This document shows, piece after piece, positions 47,721 to 55,708 of a stretch of DNA of 64,000 nucleotides; position 1 is the first letter of the stretch; the number at the start of each line of letters is the position of its first letter. The stretch comes from Methylophaga nitratireducenticrescens (GTDB lineage Bacteria > Pseudomonadota > Gammaproteobacteria > Nitrosococcales > Methylophagaceae). The translations under genes and the position numbers were made by a program. The notes beneath the pieces were generated by a model, which did no database searches, had not been told where the DNA came from, and saw only the letters and a list, made by a program, of their open reading frames with translations. The DNA lies in contig NC_017857.3 in NCBI RefSeq assembly GCF_000260985.4, positions 1,736,001 to 1,800,000 of the forward strand, read 5' to 3'.

Positions 47721-49094
47721 ATGAAAATTATTATTCTGGGTGCGGGACAGGTCGGCAGTTCGACGGCAGAAAGTCTGGTCAATGAAGGTAACGATGTCAC
47801 GGTCATTGATCAAAACCCGGTACTACTGGAACGACTGCAGGAGCATCTGGATATTCGCACGGTGGTAGGGTATGCAGCGCATCCCGGAACCTTGTTAAAG
47901 GCGGGTATCAAAGACACCGACATGCTGATCGCGGTCACCCATAATGATGAGATCAATATGATTGCCTGTCAGATTGCCAGCTCATTATTTAATACGCCCA
48001 AAAAACTGGCTCGGATACGTGCCGCAGATTATCTGGAATATCCGGCTTTATTTGCGCTGGATGCGGTGCCAATTGATGTCATTATCAGTCCTGAACAATT
48101 AGTCACTGATTACATTACCCATCTGATTGAGCAACCTGAAGTCTTGCAGGTTCTGACTTTTTTTGAAGATCGCGCACGATTGGTCGCCGTTAGAGTAGAT
48201 GCCGGGAGTATTATGGATGGTAAAGCCATCCATGATTTGCTGGATCTGCTTCCCAAAATACAAATGCGCATTGCGGCTATTTTCCGTAATGAGAGTGCTA
48301 TTCCATTGGGTGGAAAAATCATTTTGCAGGCTGAAGATGAAGTATTTTTTCTGGCCGAAAAACATCAAATCAGTGAGTTGGTAAAAGTATTCAAAAAAGA
48401 TTACCAACCGTATAAACGAATATTTATTGCCGGTGGCGGACAAATTGGTAAACAACTGGCTCAACGCTTGGAAAAGTCGCATAACGTTAAAATTATCGAA
48501 CATAATGAAAATCGGGCACGGGTGATCGCCGAAGATCTGCATCACAGCCTAGTATTACATGGTGATGTAGGCGATGCCAGCCTGCTTAAGGAAGAATATA
48601 TTCATAAAACGGATGTGTTCTGCGCTGTGACTAACGACGACGAAGCTAATATCTTGTCTGCGATGCTGGCCAAGCGCCTGGGAGCTCGCAAAACCTTTTC
48701 CATTATCAGTAAGGCCAGCCATGTAGAGCTGGTTGAAGGAACCAGTATTGATATTGCTGTATCGCCCGCACAAATCACTATTGGGACCTTATTGACCCAT
48801 ATTCGTCGTGGTGATGTGATTACCGTGCATTCGTTAAGACAGGGGGCTGCAGAAGCCATAGAGATTGTGGCACATGGCGATAAGCAGACTTCTAATGTTG
48901 TGGGACGCAAACTTTCAGAACTCAAACTGCCTAAAACGGCTACCGTCGGAGCGATATTACGCAAAGAAAAGATTTTGTTTGCCGAAAAAAATATTGAGAT
49001 TGAAAGTGGTGATCATCTGGTCATCTTTTTGACCGAGCAGCAGGATGTCGATGAGGTTGAAAAACTGTTTCAAGTGGGATTTGAGTTTTTGTAA
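47721..49094 (+). CDS. trkA: Trk system potassium transporter subunit TrkA
   Basis: 457 residues from ATG 47721 with GAGAGG upstream. Two RCK units: first Rossmann MKIIILGAGQVGSS (residues 1-14) and second IFIAGGGQIGKQLAQ near residue 235, each followed by a TrkA-C domain. TrkA is the NAD(H)/ATP-binding gating ring of TrkH. It follows the frameshifted trkH and is probably cotranscribed. Confidence 0.95.
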   Translation: MKIIILGAGQVGSSTAESLVNEGNDVTVIDQNPVLLERLQEHLDIRTVVGYAAHPGTLLKAGIKDTDMLIAVTHNDEINMIACQIASSLFNTPKKLARIRAADYLEYPALFALDAVPIDVIISPEQLVTDYITHLIEQPEVLQVLTFFEDRARLVAVRVDAGSIMDGKAIHDLLDLLPKIQMRIAAIFRNESAIPLGGKIILQAEDEVFFLAEKHQISELVKVFKKDYQPYKRIFIAGGGQIGKQLAQRLEKSHNVKIIEHNENRARVIAEDLHHSLVLHGDVGDASLLKEEYIHKTDVFCAVTNDDEANILSAMLAKRLGARKTFSIISKASHVELVEGTSIDIAVSPAQITIGTLLTHIRRGDVITVHSLRQGAAEAIEIVAHGDKQTSNVVGRKLSELKLPKTATVGAILRKEKILFAEKNIEIESGDHLVIFLTEQQDVDEVEKLFQVGFEFL

Positions 49095-49152
49095 ATCCGT
49101 TTTTAGCTATCAAGTTTTCTCTAGACTGCAGAGTGTGATCCGATTCTAGACT

Positions 49153-49171
49153 TTTTGTGAAAATCATTATC
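49153..49171. promoter_or_regulatory. Possible Fur box before lysE-type gene
   Basis: TTTTGTGAAAATCATTATC matches 14 of 19 Fur positions, with the right half (AATCATTATC) perfect. It is about 35 bases before the start of the LysE-family gene. Moderate evidence only. Confidence 0.45.
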
Positions 49172-49202
49172 TGAATAAGTACTTTTATATGTGATCTCCA
49201 AG

Positions 49203-49829
49203 ATGATGCCAATCGACGTTTATTTAGTTTTTATTTTCACCTCAACTCTTTTGGCTCTAACTCCCGGACCAGATAATATCTTTGTGCTTACCCAGTCAGC
49301 ACTTTATGGTAAACGCAGTGGCATTCTGATTACCTTAGGTCTATGTACAGGGTTGGTTTTTCACACCTGTTTAGTGGCATTCGGTGTTGCCACTATTATG
49401 CAAACTTCTGACTGGGCCTTGAGTGCGTTGAAAATTATTGGCGCTATCTATTTGGTCTGCCTGGCATGGCAGATATTTAACAGCCAGACACAAGAATTAT
49501 CAGGTAAGGGCGTAGTAATGAGTGATACAAACTTATATCTGCGCGGTATTGTGATGAATGTAACTAATCCCAAAGTTAGTATTTTCTTTTTGGCTTTTCT
49601 GCCACAGTTCGCCAGTTCAAATTATGGTGCGATTACGCCACAAATTATATTACTTGGGGCTATATTTGGTGTTGTTTCGCTCTTTATCTTTAGTGGTATT
49701 TCCATATTAGCTTCAACGCTTGGCGACTGGCTTAAAAGAAAACCCAATGCTCAGATTTATCTCAGTCGCACGACAGCACTGATTTTTGTTGTATTGGCGT
49801 TTAATCTTTTGATGGGGCTTATTAGTTGA
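49203..49829 (+). CDS. LysE/RhtB family amino-acid exporter
   Basis: About 208 residues with five to six hydrophobic helices. The family signature is present at the start (STLLALTPGPDNIFVLTQSALYGKRSGILITLG) and the second one in GIVMNVTNPKVSIFFLAFLPQF. It exports amino acids such as homoserine, threonine or lysine; specificity is unknown. Starts at ATG 49203, ATG 49206 or GTG 49191 are possible. A Fur-like site lies upstream. Confidence 0.92.
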   Translation: MMPIDVYLVFIFTSTLLALTPGPDNIFVLTQSALYGKRSGILITLGLCTGLVFHTCLVAFGVATIMQTSDWALSALKIIGAIYLVCLAWQIFNSQTQELSGKGVVMSDTNLYLRGIVMNVTNPKVSIFFLAFLPQFASSNYGAITPQIILLGAIFGVVSLFIFSGISILASTLGDWLKRKPNAQIYLSRTTALIFVVLAFNLLMGLIS

Positions 49830-49845
49830 GTCAAAATACTAAAAA

Positions 49846-50175
49846 TCAATAAATTGACTCAGTGCCTTGTTGACGTTTAACGCAAGCATCAAATATCTGA
49901 TCATGAATAAAATCCGCTGATTTACTGGATGGCTGGATAAATACCTGTTTGGCAATTTGCAGTAAATCATCACGGCCTTGGGAGTCTTTGTAAATCGATT
50001 TAATCTTCGTTTCAAACGTTTCCCAGTCATCGCCCTCGGTCTGACGGATTTTCTGGCTTTTATTGACAGTACCTGCCTGATAGGCGCAACTGGTAATGGT
50101 CCCATGCTCAAGATTTTCTGCCTGGACTGAACCAATACACATACTGGCTATTGTCATCATGAATAAATGTTTCAT
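49846..50175 (-). CDS. Small periplasmic protein of unknown function
   Basis: 109 residues with a signal peptide (MKHLFMMTIASMCIGSVQA) and a soluble mature part containing two Cys (TSCAYQAG and FDACVKRQ). Convergent with the LysE gene and divergent from the gene at 50261. No family recognised. Confidence 0.7.
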   Translation of the reverse strand: MKHLFMMTIASMCIGSVQAENLEHGTITSCAYQAGTVNKSQKIRQTEGDDWETFETKIKSIYKDSQGRDDLLQIAKQVFIQPSSKSADFIHDQIFDACVKRQQGTESIY

Positions 50176-50260
50176 TTACCTTGTCTCACTACTAGGGGCT
50201 TGTATGAAAGGGCGTTGCTATGCTAACAAGGGTGCAGGAAGCCCAAAGGATCTGCAGTCT

Positions 50261-50716
50261 ATGAGCAAAGAAATAGAACAAGGCATCATTATTCTGGCAC
50301 GGCACCGATTGAAATGGTTGAGGGTTGCCCTGGCCGGGAGAAATGCCGATCTGAATCTGGTTCAGAACACCTTTCATCAACTGACAGGGCTGACCAGTTT
50401 AAGGTTTGTTCAGGATAATGGTCTGAGTCTGGTGACAGCGAAAGAACTGGCCATTATTGATAATCTGGCGATATTAAATGTTCAGCAACAGCACCCGGAA
50501 GTCTTGGAAAAGTTCTCAAATGAATCACAGGAATTATCTAAATATCTGGATATGCCTGCCCGGGATTTGCTTGATTTGCTGTTTAAGGAAGGAGGCCGAT
50601 TTCAGAATCAAGAGGCCATTTCAGTAGCCATGCATCGGGGCTTGATCAGTGATATTCATCATGAGAAAGAAGCCTATGACAGATTGAATGCACGAGAGCA
50701 GAAACGGGATATGTGA
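50261..50716 (+). CDS. Hypothetical cytoplasmic protein
   Basis: 151 residues from ATG 50261, with AAAGGA upstream (somewhat far). The longer frame begins inside the divergent gene and is unlikely. All helical, e.g. GIIILARHRLKWLRVALAGRN and YLDMPARDLLDLLFKEGGRF. No domain recognised. Confidence 0.6.
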   Translation: MSKEIEQGIIILARHRLKWLRVALAGRNADLNLVQNTFHQLTGLTSLRFVQDNGLSLVTAKELAIIDNLAILNVQQQHPEVLEKFSNESQELSKYLDMPARDLLDLLFKEGGRFQNQEAISVAMHRGLISDIHHEKEAYDRLNAREQKRDM

Positions 50717-50723
50717 AAAAGGT

Positions 50724-51045
50724 TTACCATTCAGTGTTTTTCCCCCGCCAATCCAGAAAAGACAATTCGCCGTCTGTAGGCAAACCCTTTAGAATTTCAA
50801 CCAATCTATTGGCAACAAAATCCGTGGTGAATAACTTATCGTCTGGCACATTCGAATGATAAGAGCGAGACAGTGAAAAGTCAGTTGTACCGGGATGAAA
50901 AACCAGTAACTTTTCCATTTTGGCTGTACCAGCTTCCCATATGATTATCGTTAATGCGCTAAACCCGTGCGTTGAAGATGGTTACCTGACAGATGTCAGT
51001 GTGTTTCATCATGGGTAAAGCTGTTTCAGCCAAATTATCGGGATA
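50724..51045 (-). pseudogene. Remnant of a C-factor-type short-chain dehydrogenase
   Basis: Two pieces in different frames fit one SDR of the CsgA/C-factor group. The upstream piece reads AETALPMMKHTDICQVTIFNARV, then a TAG, then RINDNHMGSWYSQN, corresponding to the strand before the active site. The downstream piece (50724-50918) reads MEKLLVFHPGTTDFSLSRS, then KLFTTDFVANRLVEILKGL and ends FLDWRGKNTEW, the typical C-terminus. The stretch with the catalytic Y-x-x-x-K between WYS and VFHPG is lost, and the N-terminal Rossmann part is absent. Non-functional. Confidence 0.8.
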
Positions 51046-51062
51046 ATGGTATTGATGTTGAT

Positions 51063-51260
51063 TTAGCCTGCTAAGAGTTGTTCCAGACGCTTTTCCGGTT
51101 TTACAGAGGCATCATGCAAGATACCGTGACAGATAAAGACCTTTTCAAAGTTACGTCGCTGATCGTAACACTGTATGCCCATACTTGTTTGATTGTAGTC
51201 AGACTGAGGCCAGGTGGTACCGGCAACTTTCTCGGGCGGTAGTTCAATGGTAACCACCAC
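51063..51260 (-). CDS. Possible small protein or gene remnant
   Basis: 65 codons from a GTG without ribosome site. The sequence (VVTIELPPEKVAGTTWPQSD, then MGIQCYDQRRNFEKVFICHG, ending PEKRLEQLLAG) looks like real protein rather than a random frame, but no family is recognised. It lies between an SDR remnant and a hydrolase, in a region of decay, so it may be the tail of a lost gene. Confidence 0.35.
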   Translation of the reverse strand: MVVTIELPPEKVAGTTWPQSDYNQTSMGIQCYDQRRNFEKVFICHGILHDASVKPEKRLEQLLAG

Positions 51261-51332
51261 AATATTTTCAACAGATAAATAAGGTAATTATTTTTTTCGT
51301 TGCCATGCTCTCGGGTGAGAATGCAAATGGAC

Positions 51333-52061
51333 CTAACGCAATTTTTCATCCAGAAAAGTTAACAGGCGCTGCCAGGACTTCTCATCAGCATCTGCATCAT
51401 AATGAGGATTACCTGCTTTAGTAAATGAATGCTCTGCACCACCGTAAACAATCATTTCATTGGGAGCGCTATCCTTATCCATAGCGGCACTCAAAGTAAT
51501 AAATTCTTTCATAGTAATATTGGCATCAGCTGATCCATGCTGCACCAGTATTTCAGCCTGAACATTTTTATAATTCTGATCCTCAGGGGTACCCAAGCCT
51601 CCGTGAATCGCCACAAACCCTTTCATCAGCGAACCTGCGCGAGCCATTTCCAATACAGCAGTACCTCCTAGACAATATCCCATCATGACCGCATTGTCGG
51701 TGGCTGCACCGAGTTGTTTCGCTTTATTGATACCGCCGTTGATTAGATCTCGCATGCGCTGACGATCACGATACAATTCACCTGTATGGTGCTTTCTATC
51801 GGCAATAGCAACAGGCCGAACGCCTGCTCCATAAATGTCCACCGCAAAAACTGCATAACCCGCATCAAACAGCATATTGGCGCGTTTAATCTCATAATCG
51901 GTTACCCCATCCCAGTCATGAATCAGAATAACTAATGGGGCTGAATCAGCGGAGCTGACAAAATACCCTTCAAATATTTCATCATTGACCTGATAGTGAA
52001 CCGGCTTTGCTGGCAGTGGAAAGCTGAGAAACCAGAAAAAAGCCAAAACAACCCATTTCAT
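51333..52061 (-). CDS. Dienelactone hydrolase family protein (secreted)
   Basis: 242 residues with a signal peptide (ends near PLPAKP). Alpha/beta-hydrolase fold with the DLH nucleophile motif MGYCLGGTAVLEMA (Cys in place of Ser), the acid near QHGSADANI and the His in GGAEHSFT. Related proteins hydrolyse esters or lactones; the natural substrate is not known. Single gene. Confidence 0.9.
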   Translation of the reverse strand: MKWVVLAFFWFLSFPLPAKPVHYQVNDEIFEGYFVSSADSAPLVILIHDWDGVTDYEIKRANMLFDAGYAVFAVDIYGAGVRPVAIADRKHHTGELYRDRQRMRDLINGGINKAKQLGAATDNAVMMGYCLGGTAVLEMARAGSLMKGFVAIHGGLGTPEDQNYKNVQAEILVQHGSADANITMKEFITLSAAMDKDSAPNEMIVYGGAEHSFTKAGNPHYDADADEKSWQRLLTFLDEKLR

Positions 52062-52303
52062 ATTTATATCCCGCCATCGAAATATTGTTACTTTAGCAGA
52101 GAGATGAGTCCGTTACGTTGGGAGCATTTCCTGAAATCACTTTGCATGTTTTGAATATTGCGACACAAAGTAGACGATTCAGTCATTTATGAATAATGTT
52201 TTGCTGCTATGATAAAAAGGCTACGGAGAGCAAGGATATATCTCAATTTACCGTTTCATATTGTGAGCCATATAAAGCTGTGAAAACTTATCACCGCCGT
52301 ATG

Positions 52304-52331
52304 TTGACAAATAATCTATAAACAATATTGA
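52304..52331 (+). promoter_or_regulatory. Sigma-70-type promoter candidate of the 52-61 kb operon
   Basis: TTGACA (52304-52309), 16-base spacer, TATTGA (52326-52331). It is the only good -35 in the 313-base gap 52062-52374, which otherwise holds no recognised feature. It would start the transcript about 35-40 bases before the first ATG. Confidence 0.5.
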
Positions 52332-52422
52332 GCCTGGTTTTTTTAAAAAATATTAATGGATTAGTGCTAATTCTATGAAGAAACTCACCATTCGTTACCG
52401 GGATTTGTTGCATTTATTCTCA

Positions 52423-53016
52423 ATGAATAAAAGCTTATCTATTCTTTTCCCGATTGTTTTAACAGCCAGTCTCAACGTAAATGCAGAAAAGGCAGCTGAG
52501 GCGATTGAGGATTGTGGTGAAGCAGAAATTCGATACAGTGATAATCCACATCTCACGAGAGCCGAAAAACTTGCACTAATGGAAAAAGCTTTTTTTGATT
52601 CGGTCAACCGCTTTGAATCATGCAATTTGTCTGATCCAAATAATACTTCTGCAGCTGGCAGCGATAGTGGCGATCAAGACGGTGGAGAAAATCAGGGTGA
52701 TAATTCCGGTAATAGCTCAGTTGTCAGTCAGGAAATGCAAGGCACTGAACCTGAGACAGAAACTGAAAGCTCAATGCCAGCTCAGTCCGGCACAGCAGAT
52801 TCAAATGAGCAATCTGAAAATGAGGGTGGCTCAGTGGTTTCTTCTGGTGGAGCAGATAACGGTGCTATACCTGAAGATATTCCATCCGCGAATAATGACG
52901 ATGCCATTGCTGCACAAATCAGACTGGCTGCAGAAGCTGAACAAGATCCAGAGATTAAAAAGAAACTCTGGAACGAATATCGTAAATATAAGGGGATGAA
53001 CATTGTTGAAGACTGA
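52423..53016 (+). CDS. Secreted acidic low-complexity protein, first gene of stator-vWA operon
   Basis: 197 residues from ATG 52423, giving a compact signal peptide (MNKSLSILFPIVLTASLNVNA); an in-frame ATG at 52375 would add 16 residues before it. Neither has a good ribosome site. After a short conserved-looking part with two Cys (IEDCGEAEIRYSD and FESCNLSD) comes a linker of about 90 residues made largely of S, G, E, N, D and Q, then a charged C-terminal helix (DPEIKKKLWNEYRKYKG). The 3' end overlaps the lipoprotein gene by 14 bases. No family recognised; probably a periplasmic partner of the envelope complex. Confidence 0.75.
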   Translation: MNKSLSILFPIVLTASLNVNAEKAAEAIEDCGEAEIRYSDNPHLTRAEKLALMEKAFFDSVNRFESCNLSDPNNTSAAGSDSGDQDGGENQGDNSGNSSVVSQEMQGTEPETETESSMPAQSGTADSNEQSENEGGSVVSSGGADNGAIPEDIPSANNDDAIAAQIRLAAEAEQDPEIKKKLWNEYRKYKGMNIVED

Positions 53017-54244
53017 ATCATTTAGAGCCCCCTCCAGGTTTCTTATCTATCTGATTATTCTGACCCATGTGCTGACGGGGTGTGCCACTACGTCGTCATC
53101 GTCAGGGAATTTAAAAACCGGTCCACAGCTGGCCTCGGCTCAGGAACAAAACAAAGAAATACCCTACCAGGGCGTTAAACTTGACGTTATTATTCCGGTC
53201 TTTTCACCAGGGCTTTCCGATTCAGCCGCTGAATATGAAGAAGAAGGTATCTGGCCTGAATTAAGACGAGCGGAAGCCAACCGGTTTGCCTACAAATTAA
53301 AAACGGCTTTGGATGAAAGTGGTAAGTTTGGTGCAGTTCGAGTCGCCCCCAACAGCACTGCCTCAGGTGATTTATTTGCCGTTGGCGAGATCATTGAATC
53401 AAATGGTCAGGAGCTTGAATTTAGCCTCAATGTGGTCGATGCCAGTGGCAAACAGTGGCTAAACGAAACCATTGATCATGAAGTTGGTGAAGGTTTTTAC
53501 AAAAATCCCAGAAATGATGGCAAAGATCCCTATAATCCCGCTTTTGATAAAGCGGCCCAGGCGATAATTGAAGCCTTGCTTAAACAACAACAAAGCGAAC
53601 TGGCGCAATTGCAAAATATTAATGATCTTCGTTTTGCCGCGAGTTTCAACGAACAGGCCTTTATGGAACATCTCGATACCAGTGGTCAACACATCAAGCT
53701 GGTAAGTATGCCAAGCGATGCTGACCCAATGTTTGAAAGAGTTAAATCGGTCCAGGTTCGGGAACAGTTATTTGTTGATAATCTGCAGCAGAATTACAGT
53801 GCATTTTCTCAGCAAATGGATGACAGCTATCTGGCATGGCAGGAAGCCAGTGCCACAGAAATGCAACTGCGCAAAGAAGCTAAAACCAAAAGCATCTGGA
53901 AAATGATTGGCGGGGCAGTTTTAATCGGTGCAGCTGTTGCTGCCGCAACATCAGGCAGTTCTAACGATCCTAGTTTTGGCCGGGATCTTGCCACTGTTGC
54001 CGGTGGTATTGGCGGTGCTGTGCTGATCAGCAGTGGCTTTAAATCCCGTGAGGAAGCCAAGTTTCATCAGGAGGCACTAAACGAATTAGGTGAATCGGTG
54101 AACTTGGAAATGGCACCACAGGTGATGACTTACGAAGAAGAATCGGTCGAGTTAACCGGTGATATTGATGAGCAGTTCCGCCAATGGCGTGCTTTTTTGA
54201 ACCGGATGTATCAATTAGAAGCCACGCCTGATGTGCAGCTCTAA
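53003..54244 (+). CDS. Lipoprotein with glycine-zipper segments
   Basis: 413 residues starting TTG (53003 or 53006) with AAGGGG upstream. Lipobox LTGC (Cys27) after a hydrophobic signal. Residues about 50-190 form an alpha/beta domain (VKLDVIIPVFSPGL, RRAEANRFAYKLKTALDESGKFGAVRV) like those of outer-membrane assembly or LpoB-type lipoproteins. Residues about 295-350 hold two Gly/Ala-rich hydrophobic segments (MIGGAVLIGAAVAAATSG and ATVAGGIGGAVLISSG) of the glycine-zipper type, which could insert in a membrane or oligomerise. Overlaps the preceding gene. Confidence 0.8.
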   Translation: MLKTESFRAPSRFLIYLIILTHVLTGCATTSSSSGNLKTGPQLASAQEQNKEIPYQGVKLDVIIPVFSPGLSDSAAEYEEEGIWPELRRAEANRFAYKLKTALDESGKFGAVRVAPNSTASGDLFAVGEIIESNGQELEFSLNVVDASGKQWLNETIDHEVGEGFYKNPRNDGKDPYNPAFDKAAQAIIEALLKQQQSELAQLQNINDLRFAASFNEQAFMEHLDTSGQHIKLVSMPSDADPMFERVKSVQVREQLFVDNLQQNYSAFSQQMDDSYLAWQEASATEMQLRKEAKTKSIWKMIGGAVLIGAAVAAATSGSSNDPSFGRDLATVAGGIGGAVLISSGFKSREEAKFHQEALNELGESVNLEMAPQVMTYEEESVELTGDIDEQFRQWRAFLNRMYQLEATPDVQL

Positions 54245-54271
54245 ATCACGTTTGAGGTTCAGCCATAGATT

Positions 54272-55708
54272 ATGATCCATCAGAAAATCGCTGAGGCTCG
54301 ACTCGCTAAACGAAAATTATTCTTCAAAACACTGCTTATTATCATTTTGCTGAGCGTGTTTTGCGTGGCGTTAATTTTGTGGGTGTCAGCCCCCAAAACC
54401 CGTTCCAATAGCACCGAAACTGAGCAGCCATTAGATATTGTTGAAAGTTCACCCCAGGAAAATGACAACCAGTACAGTGAAACCTTGCGTCAGCAATATC
54501 TTGAAGCCTATGCCCATTTTGAAAATACAATTAAACCCGAGTTAAACAAGATCGATCTGCCAAAGTGGGATAAACCGCTGGCCGATCGTATAAATGCAAA
54601 TGAAAGTGCTGCAATAAAACAGTTTGGTGAAGCGAAATATGCTCAGGCTAATGCGACATTAGATGCTTTGATTAAACTGGCTGAAACAACCATCACAGAT
54701 AGCCAGAAACAATTTGAATCGGCAATGAAAAATGCTCAGCAAGCTTTTGATGACAATCAGTATGAGCAGGCTAAAGTAGCGATTTCCAAAGCATTGATGT
54801 TGGATAGTAGCTCTAATCAGGCTTCGGAATTAGCAGAAAGAATTGAGCAATTACCGGAGATTGCAGCTTTAGTTGAGCAAATTGAAGTCGCTAAAGTCGA
54901 AAATAATCCCCAGACCGAGCTTACATTAATCAACCAGTTATTAACGCTAACGCCGGAAAGAGAAGCGTTGAAGCAACGGGCTCAGGCGTTGCAAACCACA
55001 CTCAATAATCAAAAATTTCAATCGCTTATCTCCCAATCCTATGCTGCGATTGATGATGGTCGCATTGAAGCGGCCAAATCAGCACTGAATCAGGCCCGAA
55101 ATATTTACTCAAGTCGAAGTGAACTGAGTGATGTAAATATGGCGATACAACAGTATGAAAAAAATCAGCGTATACAGTCTTCTCTGAGCAACGCTGCACA
55201 GGCTGAATCGAATGATAACTGGCAAGCTGTTAAAACCAACCTTGAGCAGGTGATTAAGGAAAATCCCAATAATAAAACGGCCACAGAAAAACTGGCCATG
55301 GCCAATAACATATTGTCATTGGATAAGCAGTTCGATGACTACCTGGAATCGCCTTATCGACTGTCAAACAGCCAACTGGCAGAGCAAGCCCGTGCTGCCA
55401 TAAATGCTGCCGCAGCATATCGTAATCAAAGCCTCTCGCTGAGCCGGAAAAGCCGTGAACTGGAAACGGTATTAACCGCAGTGAACCAGCCTGTTGCTGT
55501 AGAAGTTCGCTCAGACAATCAAACACATATTCTGGTGCGGGGTGTTGGCAATGTGGGTGAGGTCGAGTCAAAAGTGATTCAGCTTAAACCCGGCCAATAT
55601 ACTTTTGAAGGTAAACGCCAGGGTTACAAGTCAAAGTTAGTTGAAGTCACTATTCCTTACGATGTGAACCGTTTTAGTCTGACACTGGTGTGCGATGAGC
55701 CAATTTAA
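54272..55708 (+). CDS. Membrane-anchored helical-repeat protein with PEGA-like end
   Basis: 478 residues: one N-terminal helix (about 19-41), then about 330 residues of TPR-like and coiled-coil helices (for instance QAFDDNQYEQAKVAISKALMLD and ALNQARNIYSSRSELSDVN), and a C-terminal beta domain (about 405-478; LVRGVGNVGEVESKVIQLKPGQYTFEGKRQGYKS) similar to PEGA domains. Type II topology puts the repeats in the periplasm. It starts 27 bases after the lipoprotein gene and overlaps the next gene by 14 bases. Confidence 0.78.
   Translation: MIHQKIAEARLAKRKLFFKTLLIIILLSVFCVALILWVSAPKTRSNSTETEQPLDIVESSPQENDNQYSETLRQQYLEAYAHFENTIKPELNKIDLPKWDKPLADRINANESAAIKQFGEAKYAQANATLDALIKLAETTITDSQKQFESAMKNAQQAFDDNQYEQAKVAISKALMLDSSSNQASELAERIEQLPEIAALVEQIEVAKVENNPQTELTLINQLLTLTPEREALKQRAQALQTTLNNQKFQSLISQSYAAIDDGRIEAAKSALNQARNIYSSRSELSDVNMAIQQYEKNQRIQSSLSNAAQAESNDNWQAVKTNLEQVIKENPNNKTATEKLAMANNILSLDKQFDDYLESPYRLSNSQLAEQARAAINAAAAYRNQSLSLSRKSRELETVLTAVNQPVAVEVRSDNQTHILVRGVGNVGEVESKVIQLKPGQYTFEGKRQGYKSKLVEVTIPYDVNRFSLTLVCDEPI

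Noticed and set aside
48099-48545. 148-codon leftward frame
   Set aside because: Antisense to the intact trkA gene.
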